The notes beneath the pieces were generated by a model that was given only the letters and a program-made list of their open reading frames with translations, was not told the origin of the DNA and ran no database searches. The position numbers and the translations under genes were made by a program. Positions 1-7,537 of a DNA stretch of 64,000 nt are shown one piece after another. The stretch covers positions 5,164 through 69,163 of the forward strand of contig CAZNYR010000006.1 in assembly GCA_964577275.1 (NCBI GenBank), in the 5' to 3' direction. The DNA is from UBA2561 sp964577275 (GTDB lineage Bacteria > Bacteroidota > Bacteroidia > Cytophagales > Thermoflexibacteraceae). Positions within the stretch are counted from its first letter, which is position 1. Each line of letters begins with the position of its first letter.

Positions 1-26
1 GGTTTTGAATTTTAATCATGTAAGTT

Positions 27-680
27 TTATAAAGAATTAAAGTTTTTATCTAAAAATTGTTCAAAATATGTAAAATCAGTAACGCTAAATTTTTCGTTTG
101 CTAATAATTTTGAGCCGTCTTCACGAGCGATAAAAGGAATCTGGCACGCTTGTGCGGCATCTCGGTCTGTGGAAGCATCGCCCACAAAAATGACATGATT
201 TCGGTCATAGCGATACTGTTCGATAATTCGCTCAATATGAGCAGGTTTCTGGTCTGGTGAGCCATAAATTACCTTAAAAAAACGGTTTAGATTTCGAGCC
301 AACGTAATTTCGCGAAGTTCGGCTTGTGGCGTACCTGACGAAACAAAGAAATCAATTTTTTGATGGTATTTTTCTAAAAAATCATGGATTCCATGAATCA
401 TGGGGCATTTGATGACCTTATTTTTGACCAAATCCGCATATTTTTGGGCAAAATGCTCAATTTCTGCTTCTGAAAGTGTCTTTCCGAGTAATGTTTGATG
501 TAAATGTTTGAACTTTACGTATCGAGAAATTCCGCCGTGTTGATGATGATAGGCTAAGGCTTTTTGTTCAATTTCTGTGCCGTGCGGACGATAAATTTCG
601 GCAAAAGCATCAGATTTGATAGAAACAGAATCTAAAATTACGCCATCAAAATCAAAAATAATTGCGTGTATGTTTTTCAT
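27..680 (-). CDS. HAD-superfamily hydrolase, phosphoglycolate phosphatase-like
   Basis: A 217-residue cytosolic phosphatase of the HAD superfamily. Motif I, DFDGVILDS, lies at about residues 9-17 and supplies the Asp nucleophile and the acid/base Asp. Motif II is in VSSGTPQ, and motif III/IV is a Lys in the SPDQKPA stretch followed by VFVGD-like IFVGDASTD. A helical cap sits between motifs I and II, as in the beta-phosphoglucomutase/phosphoglycolate phosphatase branch. The frame is open up to 767, but I chose the ATG at 680 because it directly precedes the family's usual start (MKNIHAIIFDFDG). The substrate cannot be read from the sequence. It is divergent from ppa, with the intergenic region carrying the ppa promoter. 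Confidence 0.85.
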   Translation of the reverse strand: MKNIHAIIFDFDGVILDSVSIKSDAFAEIYRPHGTEIEQKALAYHHQHGGISRYVKFKHLHQTLLGKTLSEAEIEHFAQKYADLVKNKVIKCPMIHGIHDFLEKYHQKIDFFVSSGTPQAELREITLARNLNRFFKVIYGSPDQKPAHIERIIEQYRYDRNHVIFVGDASTDRDAAQACQIPFIAREDGSKLLANEKFSVTDFTYFEQFLDKNFNSL

Positions 681-730
681 TATTATTGAATTAAATTTTG
701 AACTCAAAGATAAGGAATCCTCGAATTTTA

Positions 731-759
731 TTGAAATCCCTCGCAATGTTTTATCTTTG
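731..759 (+). promoter_or_regulatory. Predicted Bacteroidota promoter for ppa
   Basis: TTG at 731-733, 18 bases, then TATCTTTG at 752-759, which matches the Bacteroidota sigma-ABfr consensus (TTG, 17-23 bases, TAnnTTTG). It lies about 90 bases before the ppa start and points toward it. Prediction from pattern only. Confidence 0.45.
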
Positions 760-850
760 TCAGACAAAATAAAGGTAGCCTGTATTTTTTTTTACTCATT
801 TTTACTACGAACAATTCGATTTTAAACCATTTTTTAAGACCATTTTAGTT

Positions 851-1408
851 ATGTCAGAGCAAATCCCTCATGCAGAAGTGGGCATTCGTCCCAAAGATGT
901 TTCGTTCGATGTTTTGATTGAGATTCCGAAAGGAAGTCGCAATAAATACGAGTATGACCCCGAAAAACGGCTTATCCGATACGACCGCATGATTTTTTCG
1001 TCCATGCACTATCCGAGTGATTACGGATTTATTCCCGAAACGTTGGCACTTGATGGCGACCCACTCGATGTGTTGGTTTTGGTTTCCGAACCGACTTTTC
1101 CCGGCTGTCTGATTTGTGTGCGTCCGATTGGTGTATTTAATATGGCGGACGAAAAAGGACCCGACAGCAAAGTGTTGTGTGTGCCTGTCAGCGACCCAAT
1201 TTGGAATAAATTGACTCGATTAGACCAAGTAAATCCACATTTAATGAAGGAAATCGAACATTTCTTTCAGGTGTATAAAGATTTGGAAAGCAAAAAAGTG
1301 GATGTCGAGGGCTGGGAAGACGAAAAAGTGGCGGTCGAAGTATATTACGATTGTGTGGCGCGCTACAAGGAGCATACCAAATATCAGAGTAAATTAATTC
1401 GATTGTAA
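851..1408 (+). CDS. ppa: Inorganic pyrophosphatase, family I
   Basis: Soluble family I pyrophosphatase, 185 residues, hydrolysing PPi to two phosphates and so pulling biosynthetic reactions forward. The sequence shows IEIPKGSRNKYEYD near the N-terminus, the metal-binding signature DGDPLDVLVL at about residues 74-83 with its three Asp, YGFIPETLA just before it, and DEKGPDSKVLCVP further on. The length fits the compact bacterial form. It is a single-gene unit with its own predicted promoter upstream and a hairpin terminator 23 bases after the stop. Confidence 0.97.
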   Translation: MSEQIPHAEVGIRPKDVSFDVLIEIPKGSRNKYEYDPEKRLIRYDRMIFSSMHYPSDYGFIPETLALDGDPLDVLVLVSEPTFPGCLICVRPIGVFNMADEKGPDSKVLCVPVSDPIWNKLTRLDQVNPHLMKEIEHFFQVYKDLESKKVDVEGWEDEKVAVEVYYDCVARYKEHTKYQSKLIRL

Positions 1409-1410
1409 AT

Positions 1411-1425
1411 CATTGATAATCAATG
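1411..1425. repeat. TGATAATCA palindrome after ppa
   Basis: A 15-base palindrome, CATTGATAATCAATG, two bases after the ppa stop codon. The core TGATWATCA recurs in at least seven other intergenic places of this window (see findings). Confidence 0.5.
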
Positions 1426-1431
1426 TTTAAT

Positions 1432-1467
1432 ACCCTGAAAGTAGGATACTTTTGGGGTGTTTTTTTA
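1432..1467 (+). terminator. Rho-independent terminator of ppa
   Basis: Stem ACCCTGAAAGTA pairs with TACTTTTGGGGT (two G-U pairs) around a short GGA loop and is followed by GTTTTTTT. Confidence 0.8.
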
Positions 1468-1775
1468 GAAATTTATGGCGTATTTCAAATGTTTATGCCT
1501 TGAAAACATTTTGGTTGAGAAAATCGTTTGTATGATACACAATCATAATTATTTGAAATTAAAATTGTCCAAAAAATACCCTAAAAAAGTAATATTTTCG
1601 AGTAGATTCGGACTAAATTTTTCAGAAAAACAGGGCATTGGTGTTTTTTGAATTTTCTAAAATTCGCATTAAAAGTTTAAATTTTTGCGAAATTTTAAAA
1701 ATAAATCCCTTAAAATTGTATAATTTTTAAAGATAGTTTCAGTTTAGCAATACGTATCACAAAATCAATAGTGTT
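1468..1775. other. Intergenic, AT-rich, no gene seen
   Basis: About 300 AT-rich bases between the ppa terminator and metF. No open frame with coding character and no clear riboswitch fold was found. It presumably holds the metF promoter, but I cannot place a good TAnnTTTG box. Confidence 0.5.
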
Positions 1776-2732
1776 TTGAAAATTACCGAACACATCGAAC
1801 GAGCAGAAAAAACGCTTTTTTCGTTTGAAATATTACCTCCGCTCAAGGGACAAAGCATCCAATCGCTTTTCAATGGCATCGACCCACTGATGGAATTTAA
1901 ACCTTCTTTCATTGACGTAACGTATCACAGGGAAGAGTACGTTTATAAGAATATGGGAAATGGTTTATTGAAAAAACAATCAATCCGAAAACGTCCTGGC
2001 ACTGTCGGGATTTGTTCGGCAATCATGAACCGATACCATGTGGATGCTGTGCCACATATTATTTGCGGAGGTTTTACGATTGAGGAAACCGAAAACGCAC
2101 TGATTGACCTCAATTTTTTGGGTATCGAAAATGTATTGGCTTTGCGAGGCGATGCCATTAAATCGGAGCCAACGTTCATTCCCGAAGTAGGCGGGCATCA
2201 TTATTCGACCGATTTGATTCAACAAGTTATCGACATGAATCACGGTAAGTACTTGGATGACAGCCTTCAACATCCTGCGCCGACTAATTTTTGTATCGGC
2301 GTGGCGGCTTATCCCGAAAAGCATTTTGAAGCACCAAACATGACCGAAGACCTCAAATATTTGAAGCAAAAAATTGAGTTGGGAGCTGATTATATCGTAA
2401 CGCAAATGTTTTTTGATAATCGAAAATTTTTTGATTTTGTGCAGATGTGTCGAGATATGGACATTACCGTTCCGATTATTCCCGGACTAAAACCGCTTAC
2501 AAGTGCGGCACAATTAACCGTTTTGCCTCGTATTTTTCATATTGATTTGCCTGAAGATTTGGTATCAGAGGTCGAAAAATATAAAGATAATAAAGCCTCC
2601 ATCAGACAAATTGGTATTGAATGGAGCATTCAGCAATCCAAAGAATTGATTGAATTTGGGGTGCCTTCTTTGCATTATTATTCGATGAGTCGCTCAAATT
2701 CTGTACAAAAAATTGCATCTGCAATTTTTTAG
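1776..2732 (+). CDS. metF: Methylenetetrahydrofolate reductase
   Basis: Flavoenzyme of one-carbon metabolism reducing 5,10-methylene-THF to 5-methyl-THF for methionine synthesis; 318 residues, TIM-barrel family. Visible landmarks are FSFEILPPLKG (residues 16-26, with the catalytic Glu), VTYHREEY, a VLALRGDAIK stretch that corresponds to the FAD/substrate motif LRGD, and VTQMFFDNRKFFDF (residues 208-221). The start is a TTG: no ATG or GTG is available at the right place, and the N-terminus MKITEHIERAEKTLFSFEI matches the family. It is followed by a clear terminator, so it appears monocistronic. Confidence 0.95.
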   Translation: MKITEHIERAEKTLFSFEILPPLKGQSIQSLFNGIDPLMEFKPSFIDVTYHREEYVYKNMGNGLLKKQSIRKRPGTVGICSAIMNRYHVDAVPHIICGGFTIEETENALIDLNFLGIENVLALRGDAIKSEPTFIPEVGGHHYSTDLIQQVIDMNHGKYLDDSLQHPAPTNFCIGVAAYPEKHFEAPNMTEDLKYLKQKIELGADYIVTQMFFDNRKFFDFVQMCRDMDITVPIIPGLKPLTSAAQLTVLPRIFHIDLPEDLVSEVEKYKDNKASIRQIGIEWSIQQSKELIEFGVPSLHYYSMSRSNSVQKIASAIF

Positions 2733-2751
2733 TGAATTTATTATTTTTATT

Positions 2752-2795
2752 AAAAAAGTCATGGCAAAACACAAATTTATGCTATGACTTTTTTT
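2752..2795 (+). terminator. Rho-independent terminator of metF
   Basis: AAAAAAGTCATGGCA pairs with TGCTATGACTTTTTTT (one G-U pair), loop of 13 bases, ending in a T run. Confidence 0.8.
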
Positions 2796-3074
2796 AGTTT
2801 TGATGTGATATGTTAATTTTTTAAAAAAATATACAAAAAAACACATAGAATAAGCATCATTATATTTTTGGTAAAAAACTAAATTTGCTCGAAAATTCGA
2901 TAGTTTAAAATTATTTAGTTTGTATTCATAATTGCTTTAGGTAGTAAGATTTAAATGATAAACCTACGCATCCTTTGGTTTATTTTTTCTATCTTGATGA
3001 TGAAAATGTTTTGTAATAAGTTAATTACACATAAAATCTTACAAAAATTATATCATATAACTTTTAGTAAAAAT
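2796..3074. other. Intergenic upstream of the outer-membrane protein gene
   Basis: AT-rich leader of about 280 bases. Two possible -7 boxes are present, TATTTTTG at 2863-2870 and TAAATTTG at 2880-2887, but neither has a well-spaced TTG. Nothing else recognised. Confidence 0.35.
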
Positions 3075-4637
3075 ATGGCACATCATCAGATATTTTCTAA
3101 GTACATTTTTGCCACTTTTTTATTGGCATTTTTACATCAATCGGCTCAAGCCCAGATTGATAACGAAGCACTGGGATATTATCAGGATGCTTTGCGATAT
3201 GGACAAAATCAAATTGCGGGAACAGCTCGTTTTCAGGGACTTGGCGGTGCTAATGTGGCTTTGGGTGGTGATGCTACTTCGGCGTGGAGCAATCCCGCTG
3301 GACTGGGTTTTAATCGAAAAAGTGAAATCAGTTTTACGCCTTCTTTTACGGCATCAGTTTCAAACGCACGCTTTTTAAATGAAGAAAATTTTGATGTAAA
3401 GATTAATCCAAATATAGCACAATTTGCGTTAATTTTTGCGAATAATAACGGCAGACATCGAGATTTACGAAATGGTGCATTCGCCATCACATTCACACGA
3501 GTACAGGATTTTCAGACTCGGTTTACGTATTCGGGCATCAATGACCAAAATTCGTTAATTGATTATTTTCTGGAACGCAATGACCAGATTACGCCTTGGA
3601 ATGTTTTGAATGACGAAGGCACGAACGGAATTACGAGTCTGGATGGCTTGGCATATTGGACTTATTTGATTAATCCGACTATCCAAAATGATGAAGCGGG
3701 TAATTCTTATAGCTCATTTGTGCAGGTTGCGCCCACGCGACAAGAGGAAGTGGTAACCGAATCGGGGGCGATGAATCAATGGAATTTTTCGTATGGCGGA
3801 AATTATAAAGACAAATTATTTTTTGGATTGGGCTTGGGGGTACGCTCATTTTCGTATCGACAGGAAAAAACATATACCGAAACCGTAACGGTAAGTAATT
3901 CAGAATTAGATAGTTTCGTCCTGACCGAAAAATTATATCAGGATGGTACGGGCTTTAATTTATCGGCTGGTTTTATCTATAAACCAATTCCGTTGGTAAA
4001 TTTGGCAATTAACATTCATTCGCCTACAATTATCAGAGTATCAGACTCTTATAATTCCGAATTGACGGTGCAATACAATAATTATCCTTTTTATGATGAA
4101 TTTCAGGAAACATACCAAGTGCTGAATACCGAATCGGAAAGTTCGGCAATTATCGAATCGGAATATTCGGTGCTGACACCCACACGGATTCAGGCTGGCA
4201 TAGCGGTCTTTTTTGGAAAGCGTGGTTTTTGGACTGCCGATTTGGAATTTTTAAATTATCAACGTTTATTTTTATTTGATGCCCAGCCTACTTTTTCGCT
4301 CGGTGGCGACAATCGCACCATCAATAATTTGTACGGAAATGCTGTGAATTTTCGGACGGGCGCAGAACTTCGGATTGACCATATTCGGTTGCGAGGCGGG
4401 ATGGCATATTTTAGCGACCCCATAGCCACCCAAATTGATGATATTAATCGTAGTCGAGTATTTTTTACGGGCGGATTAGGTTATCGGAACGCCAAAAGGT
4501 ACATTGATTTTGCGCTGATTTTCAGAGATTTTCAGCAAATTTATCAGCCGTATTCTTTGAGCGATGGCACGGCACCTGTTGCCAATATCAAAAATACGCA
4601 AGCGCAAACTTCGCTTAGTGTGGGATTTTATTTCTAA
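3075..4637 (+). CDS. Outer-membrane beta-barrel protein, OmpP1/FadL-like
   Basis: About 520 residues. The frame opens at 2955, but the ATG at 3075 is preferred because it gives a normal signal peptide (MAHHQIFSKYIFATFLLAFL, then a cleavage site near AQAQ). The mature N-terminus contains ARFQGLGGANVALGGDATS and WSNPAGLGF, the hallmark of FadL/OmpP1-type transport barrels (the NPAGL segment). The rest is amphipathic strands with many aromatic residues, ending in QTSLSVGFYF with a terminal aromatic, as barrels do. The substrate is unknown; FadL members import hydrophobic compounds, but Bacteroidota relatives are mostly uncharacterised. Confidence 0.75.
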   Translation: MAHHQIFSKYIFATFLLAFLHQSAQAQIDNEALGYYQDALRYGQNQIAGTARFQGLGGANVALGGDATSAWSNPAGLGFNRKSEISFTPSFTASVSNARFLNEENFDVKINPNIAQFALIFANNNGRHRDLRNGAFAITFTRVQDFQTRFTYSGINDQNSLIDYFLERNDQITPWNVLNDEGTNGITSLDGLAYWTYLINPTIQNDEAGNSYSSFVQVAPTRQEEVVTESGAMNQWNFSYGGNYKDKLFFGLGLGVRSFSYRQEKTYTETVTVSNSELDSFVLTEKLYQDGTGFNLSAGFIYKPIPLVNLAINIHSPTIIRVSDSYNSELTVQYNNYPFYDEFQETYQVLNTESESSAIIESEYSVLTPTRIQAGIAVFFGKRGFWTADLEFLNYQRLFLFDAQPTFSLGGDNRTINNLYGNAVNFRTGAELRIDHIRLRGGMAYFSDPIATQIDDINRSRVFFTGGLGYRNAKRYIDFALIFRDFQQIYQPYSLSDGTAPVANIKNTQAQTSLSVGFYF

Positions 4638-4684
4638 ATATTTGGATTAGACATGATTTTGCGCCCAGTTTAAAAACACGACAA

Positions 4685-5752
4685 ATGTCCAGACAAAAAA
4701 TTGAGTATCTTATTGTTGGTCAGGGAGTTGCAGGAACAACTTTGGCATATACTTTCCTCAAAAACGGGCATCAAATTTTGGTGGTCGATAATCAGAATCC
4801 GTGCGCTTCGTCCCGTGTGGCGGCTGGACTTTTTAATCCGATTACAGGAAAACGAATGCTCAAAACATGGAAGGCAGATGTACTTTTTCCGTATTTTTTT
4901 GATTTTTATCAAGAATTAGAATCCGTTTTGGGGAGTCGATTTTTTTTCCAGATTCCGATGTTTCGCCCTTTCCATTCAACAGCACAACAAAACGCATGGC
5001 TGGCAGAAAGTGCTGAAAAAGAGAATCTTCCATACATTTCACGAGATGTAAAGCCTCACGAGATTGCTCATGTTCATGCGCCTTTGGGTGGCTTGGAACT
5101 CCGAAAAACAGGTTATGTAAATTTACCAGTTTTATTGTCTGATTTTAGAACATTTCTGACTCAAAGGTCTGCGTTTTTGGAAGAAAATTTTGATGACGCT
5201 GAAATCATATTCAAGGATGATAAAGTTATCTGGAAAGATTACGAAGTAGAACGAATTATTTTTTGTAGAGGCTTTCAAGATGCTGAAAGTCAATGGTTTA
5301 GCTGGCTACCTTTTCGCCCTACACAAGGTGATATTTTGGATTTGCGCTTGGAAAAAAATATGGCACAAATCATCAATAAAAAGTGTTGGGTTATTCCGAA
5401 CGGAAATCAAATTCATCGGGTGGGTTCGACTTACGATTTGCATCGGCTCGATTACGTTCCGCACGAAAAATCCAAACAAGATATTCTCGAACGATTTGAA
5501 GCAGTTATTGATTTAAACTATGAAATTGTGGCACATCAAGCCAGCATTCGACCTACGACCGCCGACCGCCGATTATTTATGGGGTTACATCCTGAAAATC
5601 AGAGGATTGTCCTTTTTAATGGCTTAGGAACAAAGGGGGTTTCACAGGCTCCTTATTTTGCTAATATGCTGTATCAATTTTTGGAAAAAAACAAGGAAAT
5701 AATGCCCGAAGTAGATATTCAAAGATACGAAAAATTTTATTTTACAAAATAA
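4685..5752 (+). CDS. FAD-dependent oxidoreductase, DAO family
   Basis: A 355-residue flavoprotein of the D-amino-acid oxidase/glycine oxidase fold. The N-terminal Rossmann motif is IVGQGVAGTTLAYTFLKNGH (residues 9-28), followed by the dinucleotide-binding Asp in ILVVDNQ. ASSRVAAGLFNPITGKR is typical of the Bacteroidota branch. FNGLGTKGVSQAPYFA near the C-terminus is the second FAD-binding segment. Substrate not predictable. It follows the barrel gene by 47 bases on the same strand and may be cotranscribed, since I see no terminator between them. Confidence 0.85.
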   Translation: MSRQKIEYLIVGQGVAGTTLAYTFLKNGHQILVVDNQNPCASSRVAAGLFNPITGKRMLKTWKADVLFPYFFDFYQELESVLGSRFFFQIPMFRPFHSTAQQNAWLAESAEKENLPYISRDVKPHEIAHVHAPLGGLELRKTGYVNLPVLLSDFRTFLTQRSAFLEENFDDAEIIFKDDKVIWKDYEVERIIFCRGFQDAESQWFSWLPFRPTQGDILDLRLEKNMAQIINKKCWVIPNGNQIHRVGSTYDLHRLDYVPHEKSKQDILERFEAVIDLNYEIVAHQASIRPTTADRRLFMGLHPENQRIVLFNGLGTKGVSQAPYFANMLYQFLEKNKEIMPEVDIQRYEKFYFTK

Positions 5753-5754
5753 AA

Positions 5755-5991
5755 GGTACATCAAATGAGTACGGCGTAAACCATACAAATGGCAATTCGA
5801 CAAAAGAAATTGCCTCAAAACTTCATTTTTGGTACTTTGATTTTAATTTTTTTAAGCATTTGTGGGCGTATCAAACTTATGTCGAATGGCTGAAAACAGA
5901 ACATTTACGAGAAATTATTGATGATGTAATAGATACAATTGCATCAAAAAATTTATCCCTTGCTGGATACATTGGACTGCAAAAATTATAG
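5755..5991 (+). pseudogene. Unrecognised coding remnant without start codon
   Basis: A 78-codon open stretch ending in TAG at 5989-5991 with protein-like composition, including EIASKLHFWYFDFNFFKHLW, TYVEWLKTEHLREIIDDVID and LSLAGYIGLQKL. It has no in-frame ATG or GTG, and it begins just after the FAD oxidoreductase stop. It looks like the 3' end of a gene whose front was lost, probably when the neighbouring REP/RAYT repeats moved in. I do not recognise the family. It could also be a chance open frame. Confidence 0.35.
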
Positions 5992-6025
5992 TTCTAAAAT
6001 TGAATATTTGTACCTTTTTTGTACC

Positions 6026-6059
6026 TTTGTTGGTGTTTAAGCGAAGCGACACCAACAAA
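6026..6059 (+). repeat. REP-a hairpin, copy 1
   Basis: 34-base hairpin: arm TTTGTTGGTGT, middle TTAAGCGAAGCG, arm ACACCAACAAA. There are 11 perfect pairs plus an inner GC-GAA-GC mini-stem. It is followed by a spacer (6060-6088) that recurs after copy 2. Confidence 0.85.
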
Positions 6060-6088
6060 AACTTTTTCAACAACGGACGGCGAAATCT

Positions 6089-6188
6089 NNNNNNNNNNNN
6101 NNNNNNNNNNNNNNNNNNNNNNNNNNNNNNNNNNNNNNNNNNNNNNNNNNNNNNNNNNNNNNNNNNNNNNNNNNNNNNNNNNNNNNNN
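6089..6188. other. Assembly gap (100 N) inside REP-a array
   Basis: Exactly 100 N, the usual placeholder for a gap of unknown size. The left edge is in the REP spacer and the right edge is inside a REP-a copy, so the missing DNA is probably more repeat units. Confidence 0.95.
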
Positions 6189-6213
6189 GTTTAAGCGAAG
6201 CGACACCAACAAA
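6189..6213 (+). repeat. REP-a hairpin, copy 2 (left part lost in gap)
   Basis: Begins at position 10 of the 34-base unit, directly after the N run, and is otherwise identical to copy 1. The distance to copy 3 implies a 69-base repeat period. Confidence 0.8.
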
Positions 6214-6248
6214 AACTTTTTCAACAACAGACGGCGAAATCTTGTACC

Positions 6249-6282
6249 TTTGTTGGTGTTTAAGCGAAGCGACACCAACAAA
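6249..6282 (+). repeat. REP-a hairpin, copy 3
   Basis: Identical to copy 1. It ends 5 bases before the ATG at 6288 of the truncated transposase copy. Confidence 0.85.
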
Positions 6283-6287
6283 AACCC

Positions 6288-6493
6288 ATGCCCACTCAAG
6301 AAACTGATTTACTGGAACACCGTTACCCTATTTTTTTTACGGCTACGATTTTGAATTGGCAAAAATTATTAGCTCCTCAAAAATACAAAATCTTGATGCT
6401 GGATAGTCTTCGTTTTTTGGTCGAAAAGAATCGAATTCAAGTGTACGCTTTTGTCCTGATGCCCAATCATATTCATTTGTTGTGGCGTATTTT
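6288..6493 (+). pseudogene. Truncated 5' copy of the RAYT transposase gene
   Basis: 206 bases matching the first 68 codons of the complete gene at 6538 with a single T/C difference (in the ACTGAT/ACCGAT segment). It includes the start codon and the HUH motif but stops abruptly at GTGGCGTATTTT, where the next REP-a copy begins. Together with the preceding REP-a it forms one half of a 250-base tandem duplication (6244-6493 and 6494-6743). The frame runs on past the break to 6656, but that product would be nonsense after the junction. Confidence 0.85.
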
Positions 6494-6498
6494 GTACC

Positions 6499-6532
6499 TT
6501 TGTTGGTGTTTAAGCGAAGCGACACCAACAAA
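6499..6532 (+). repeat. REP-a hairpin, copy 4
   Basis: Identical to copies 1 and 3. It lies 5 bases upstream of the complete transposase start codon, so in the mRNA the hairpin would abut the ribosome-binding region. Confidence 0.85.
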
Positions 6533-6537
6533 AACCC

Positions 6538-7077
6538 ATGCCCACTCAAGAAACCGATTTACTGGAACACCGTTACCCTATTTTTTTTACGGCTACGATT
6601 TTGAATTGGCAAAAATTATTAGCTCCTCAAAAATACAAAATCTTGATGCTGGATAGTCTTCGTTTTTTGGTCGAAAAGAATCGAATTCAAGTGTACGCTT
6701 TTGTCCTGATGCCCAATCATATTCATTTGTTGTGGCGTATTTTACCGCCTTTTACTCGGCTGGAAGTGCAACGAGATTTTTTGAAATTTACGGCACAACA
6801 AATCAAAAAAGATTTGACCAAAAATCACCCCAAAGTATTGCCTTATTTTCGAGTCGATAAAGCTGACCGTAAATATCAATTTTGGCAACGAAATCCATTA
6901 TCGGTCTATTGTTACACCCCACAAATGACCGAACAAAAATTGAATTACATTCACCATAATCCCATTCAAGAAAAATGGAACTTAGCCTCATTACCAGAGG
7001 ATTATCCGTTTTCTTCCGCTAAATTTTATCTCAAAAATGAAGATGCGTTTGGATTTTTGACACATTATCTGGAGTAG
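6538..7077 (+). CDS. REP-associated tyrosine transposase (RAYT, Y1/HUH)
   Basis: A 179-residue single-domain Y1 HUH nuclease related to the IS200/IS605 TnpA but of the chromosomally domesticated RAYT group. The metal-binding HUH motif is in VLMPNHIHLLW (His61, His63). The candidate catalytic Tyr is Tyr137 in KLNYIHHNPIQ, a segment conserved in RAYTs. FWQRNPLSVY (about residues 115-124) and the C-terminal YPFSSAKFYL are also typical. Known RAYTs bind and nick REP hairpins as single strands. Here REP-a hairpins precede it and REP-b plus inverted REP-a units follow it, exactly the context expected of a REPtron. Length is normal and the gene looks intact. Confidence 0.93.
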   Translation: MPTQETDLLEHRYPIFFTATILNWQKLLAPQKYKILMLDSLRFLVEKNRIQVYAFVLMPNHIHLLWRILPPFTRLEVQRDFLKFTAQQIKKDLTKNHPKVLPYFRVDKADRKYQFWQRNPLSVYCYTPQMTEQKLNYIHHNPIQEKWNLASLPEDYPFSSAKFYLKNEDAFGFLTHYLE

Positions 7078-7097
7078 AAAAGCATTTACCATTGCTG

Positions 7098-7197
7098 NNN
7101 NNNNNNNNNNNNNNNNNNNNNNNNNNNNNNNNNNNNNNNNNNNNNNNNNNNNNNNNNNNNNNNNNNNNNNNNNNNNNNNNNNNNNNNNNNNNNNNNN
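7098..7197. other. Assembly gap (100 N) inside REP-b unit
   Basis: Exactly 100 N. The left edge ends in the first arm of a REP-b hairpin and the right edge resumes within the same element, so the gap hides an unknown number of 114-base units. Confidence 0.95.
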
Positions 7198-7224
7198 GTG
7201 TTTGAGTGCAACGACACCAGCAAT
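7198..7224 (+). repeat. REP-b hairpin, partial copy at gap edge
   Basis: Loop and second arm of the REP-b hairpin (ending ACACCAGCAAT at 7214-7224). Its first arm begins at 7091 on the other side of the gap. Confidence 0.8.
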
Positions 7225-7243
7225 TATCAGGGATTCAGTATTT

Positions 7244-7277
7244 TTTGTTGGTATCGCTTCGCTTAAACACCAACAAA
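7244..7277 (-). repeat. REP-a hairpin, inverted copy
   Basis: Reverse complement of REP-a with one change (A at 7253 instead of G), which leaves a G-U pair on one strand. Part of a 114-base REP-b plus inverted REP-a unit. Confidence 0.85.
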
Positions 7278-7304
7278 GGTGGGAAAAATGGGAAAGCATT
7301 TACC

Positions 7305-7338
7305 ATTGCTGGTGTTTGAGTGCAACGACACCAGCAAT
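7305..7338 (+). repeat. REP-b hairpin, complete copy
   Basis: 34-base hairpin: arm ATTGCTGGTGT, middle TTGAGTGCAACG, arm ACACCAGCAAT. Same size and layout as REP-a, with an inner GT-GCA-AC mini-stem. The pair changes relative to REP-a are all compensatory (see findings). Confidence 0.85.
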
Positions 7339-7357
7339 TATCAGGGATTCAGTATTT

Positions 7358-7391
7358 TTTGTTGGTGTCGCTTCGCTTAAACACCAACAAA
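7358..7391 (-). repeat. REP-a hairpin, second inverted copy
   Basis: Exact reverse complement of REP-a, 114 bases after the previous inverted copy. Closes the right side of the REP/RAYT locus. Confidence 0.85.
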
Positions 7392-7454
7392 GGTGGGAAA
7401 AATGTCGGGTAGAGTGAGAAATCTGTAATAACTGTCGTTGCCTAATTTGTCAAA

Positions 7455-7497
7455 GAGTAAAAACAAGAGCCTTCCATAGCAATATTGCCATAGAAGG
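7455..7497 (-). terminator. Terminator of the 109-residue protein gene
   Basis: On the minus strand CCTTCTATGGCAAT pairs with ATTGCTATGGAAGG (two G-U pairs), followed by CTCTTGTTTTTAC. It lies 40 bases after the stop at 7538. Confidence 0.65.
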
Positions 7498-7537
7498 TTT
7501 TGAAAATAATTTTCTGAAGGAAATAAAAAGCCGTATT

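Noticed and set aside
1943..2405. Minus-strand open frames inside metF
   Set aside because: They are shadows on the opposite strand of a well-supported gene.
5994..6549. Open frames on both strands across the left REP array
   Set aside because: They span N runs and repeat hairpins and only translate the palindromes.
6026..7391. CRISPR array
   Set aside because: Repeats are palindromic REP hairpins with 69- and 114-base periods, identical spacers, and a RAYT gene inside; no cas genes.
7201..7417. Open frame over the right REP array
   Set aside because: It is simply the two 114-base repeat units translated; no coding character and no start or stop context.
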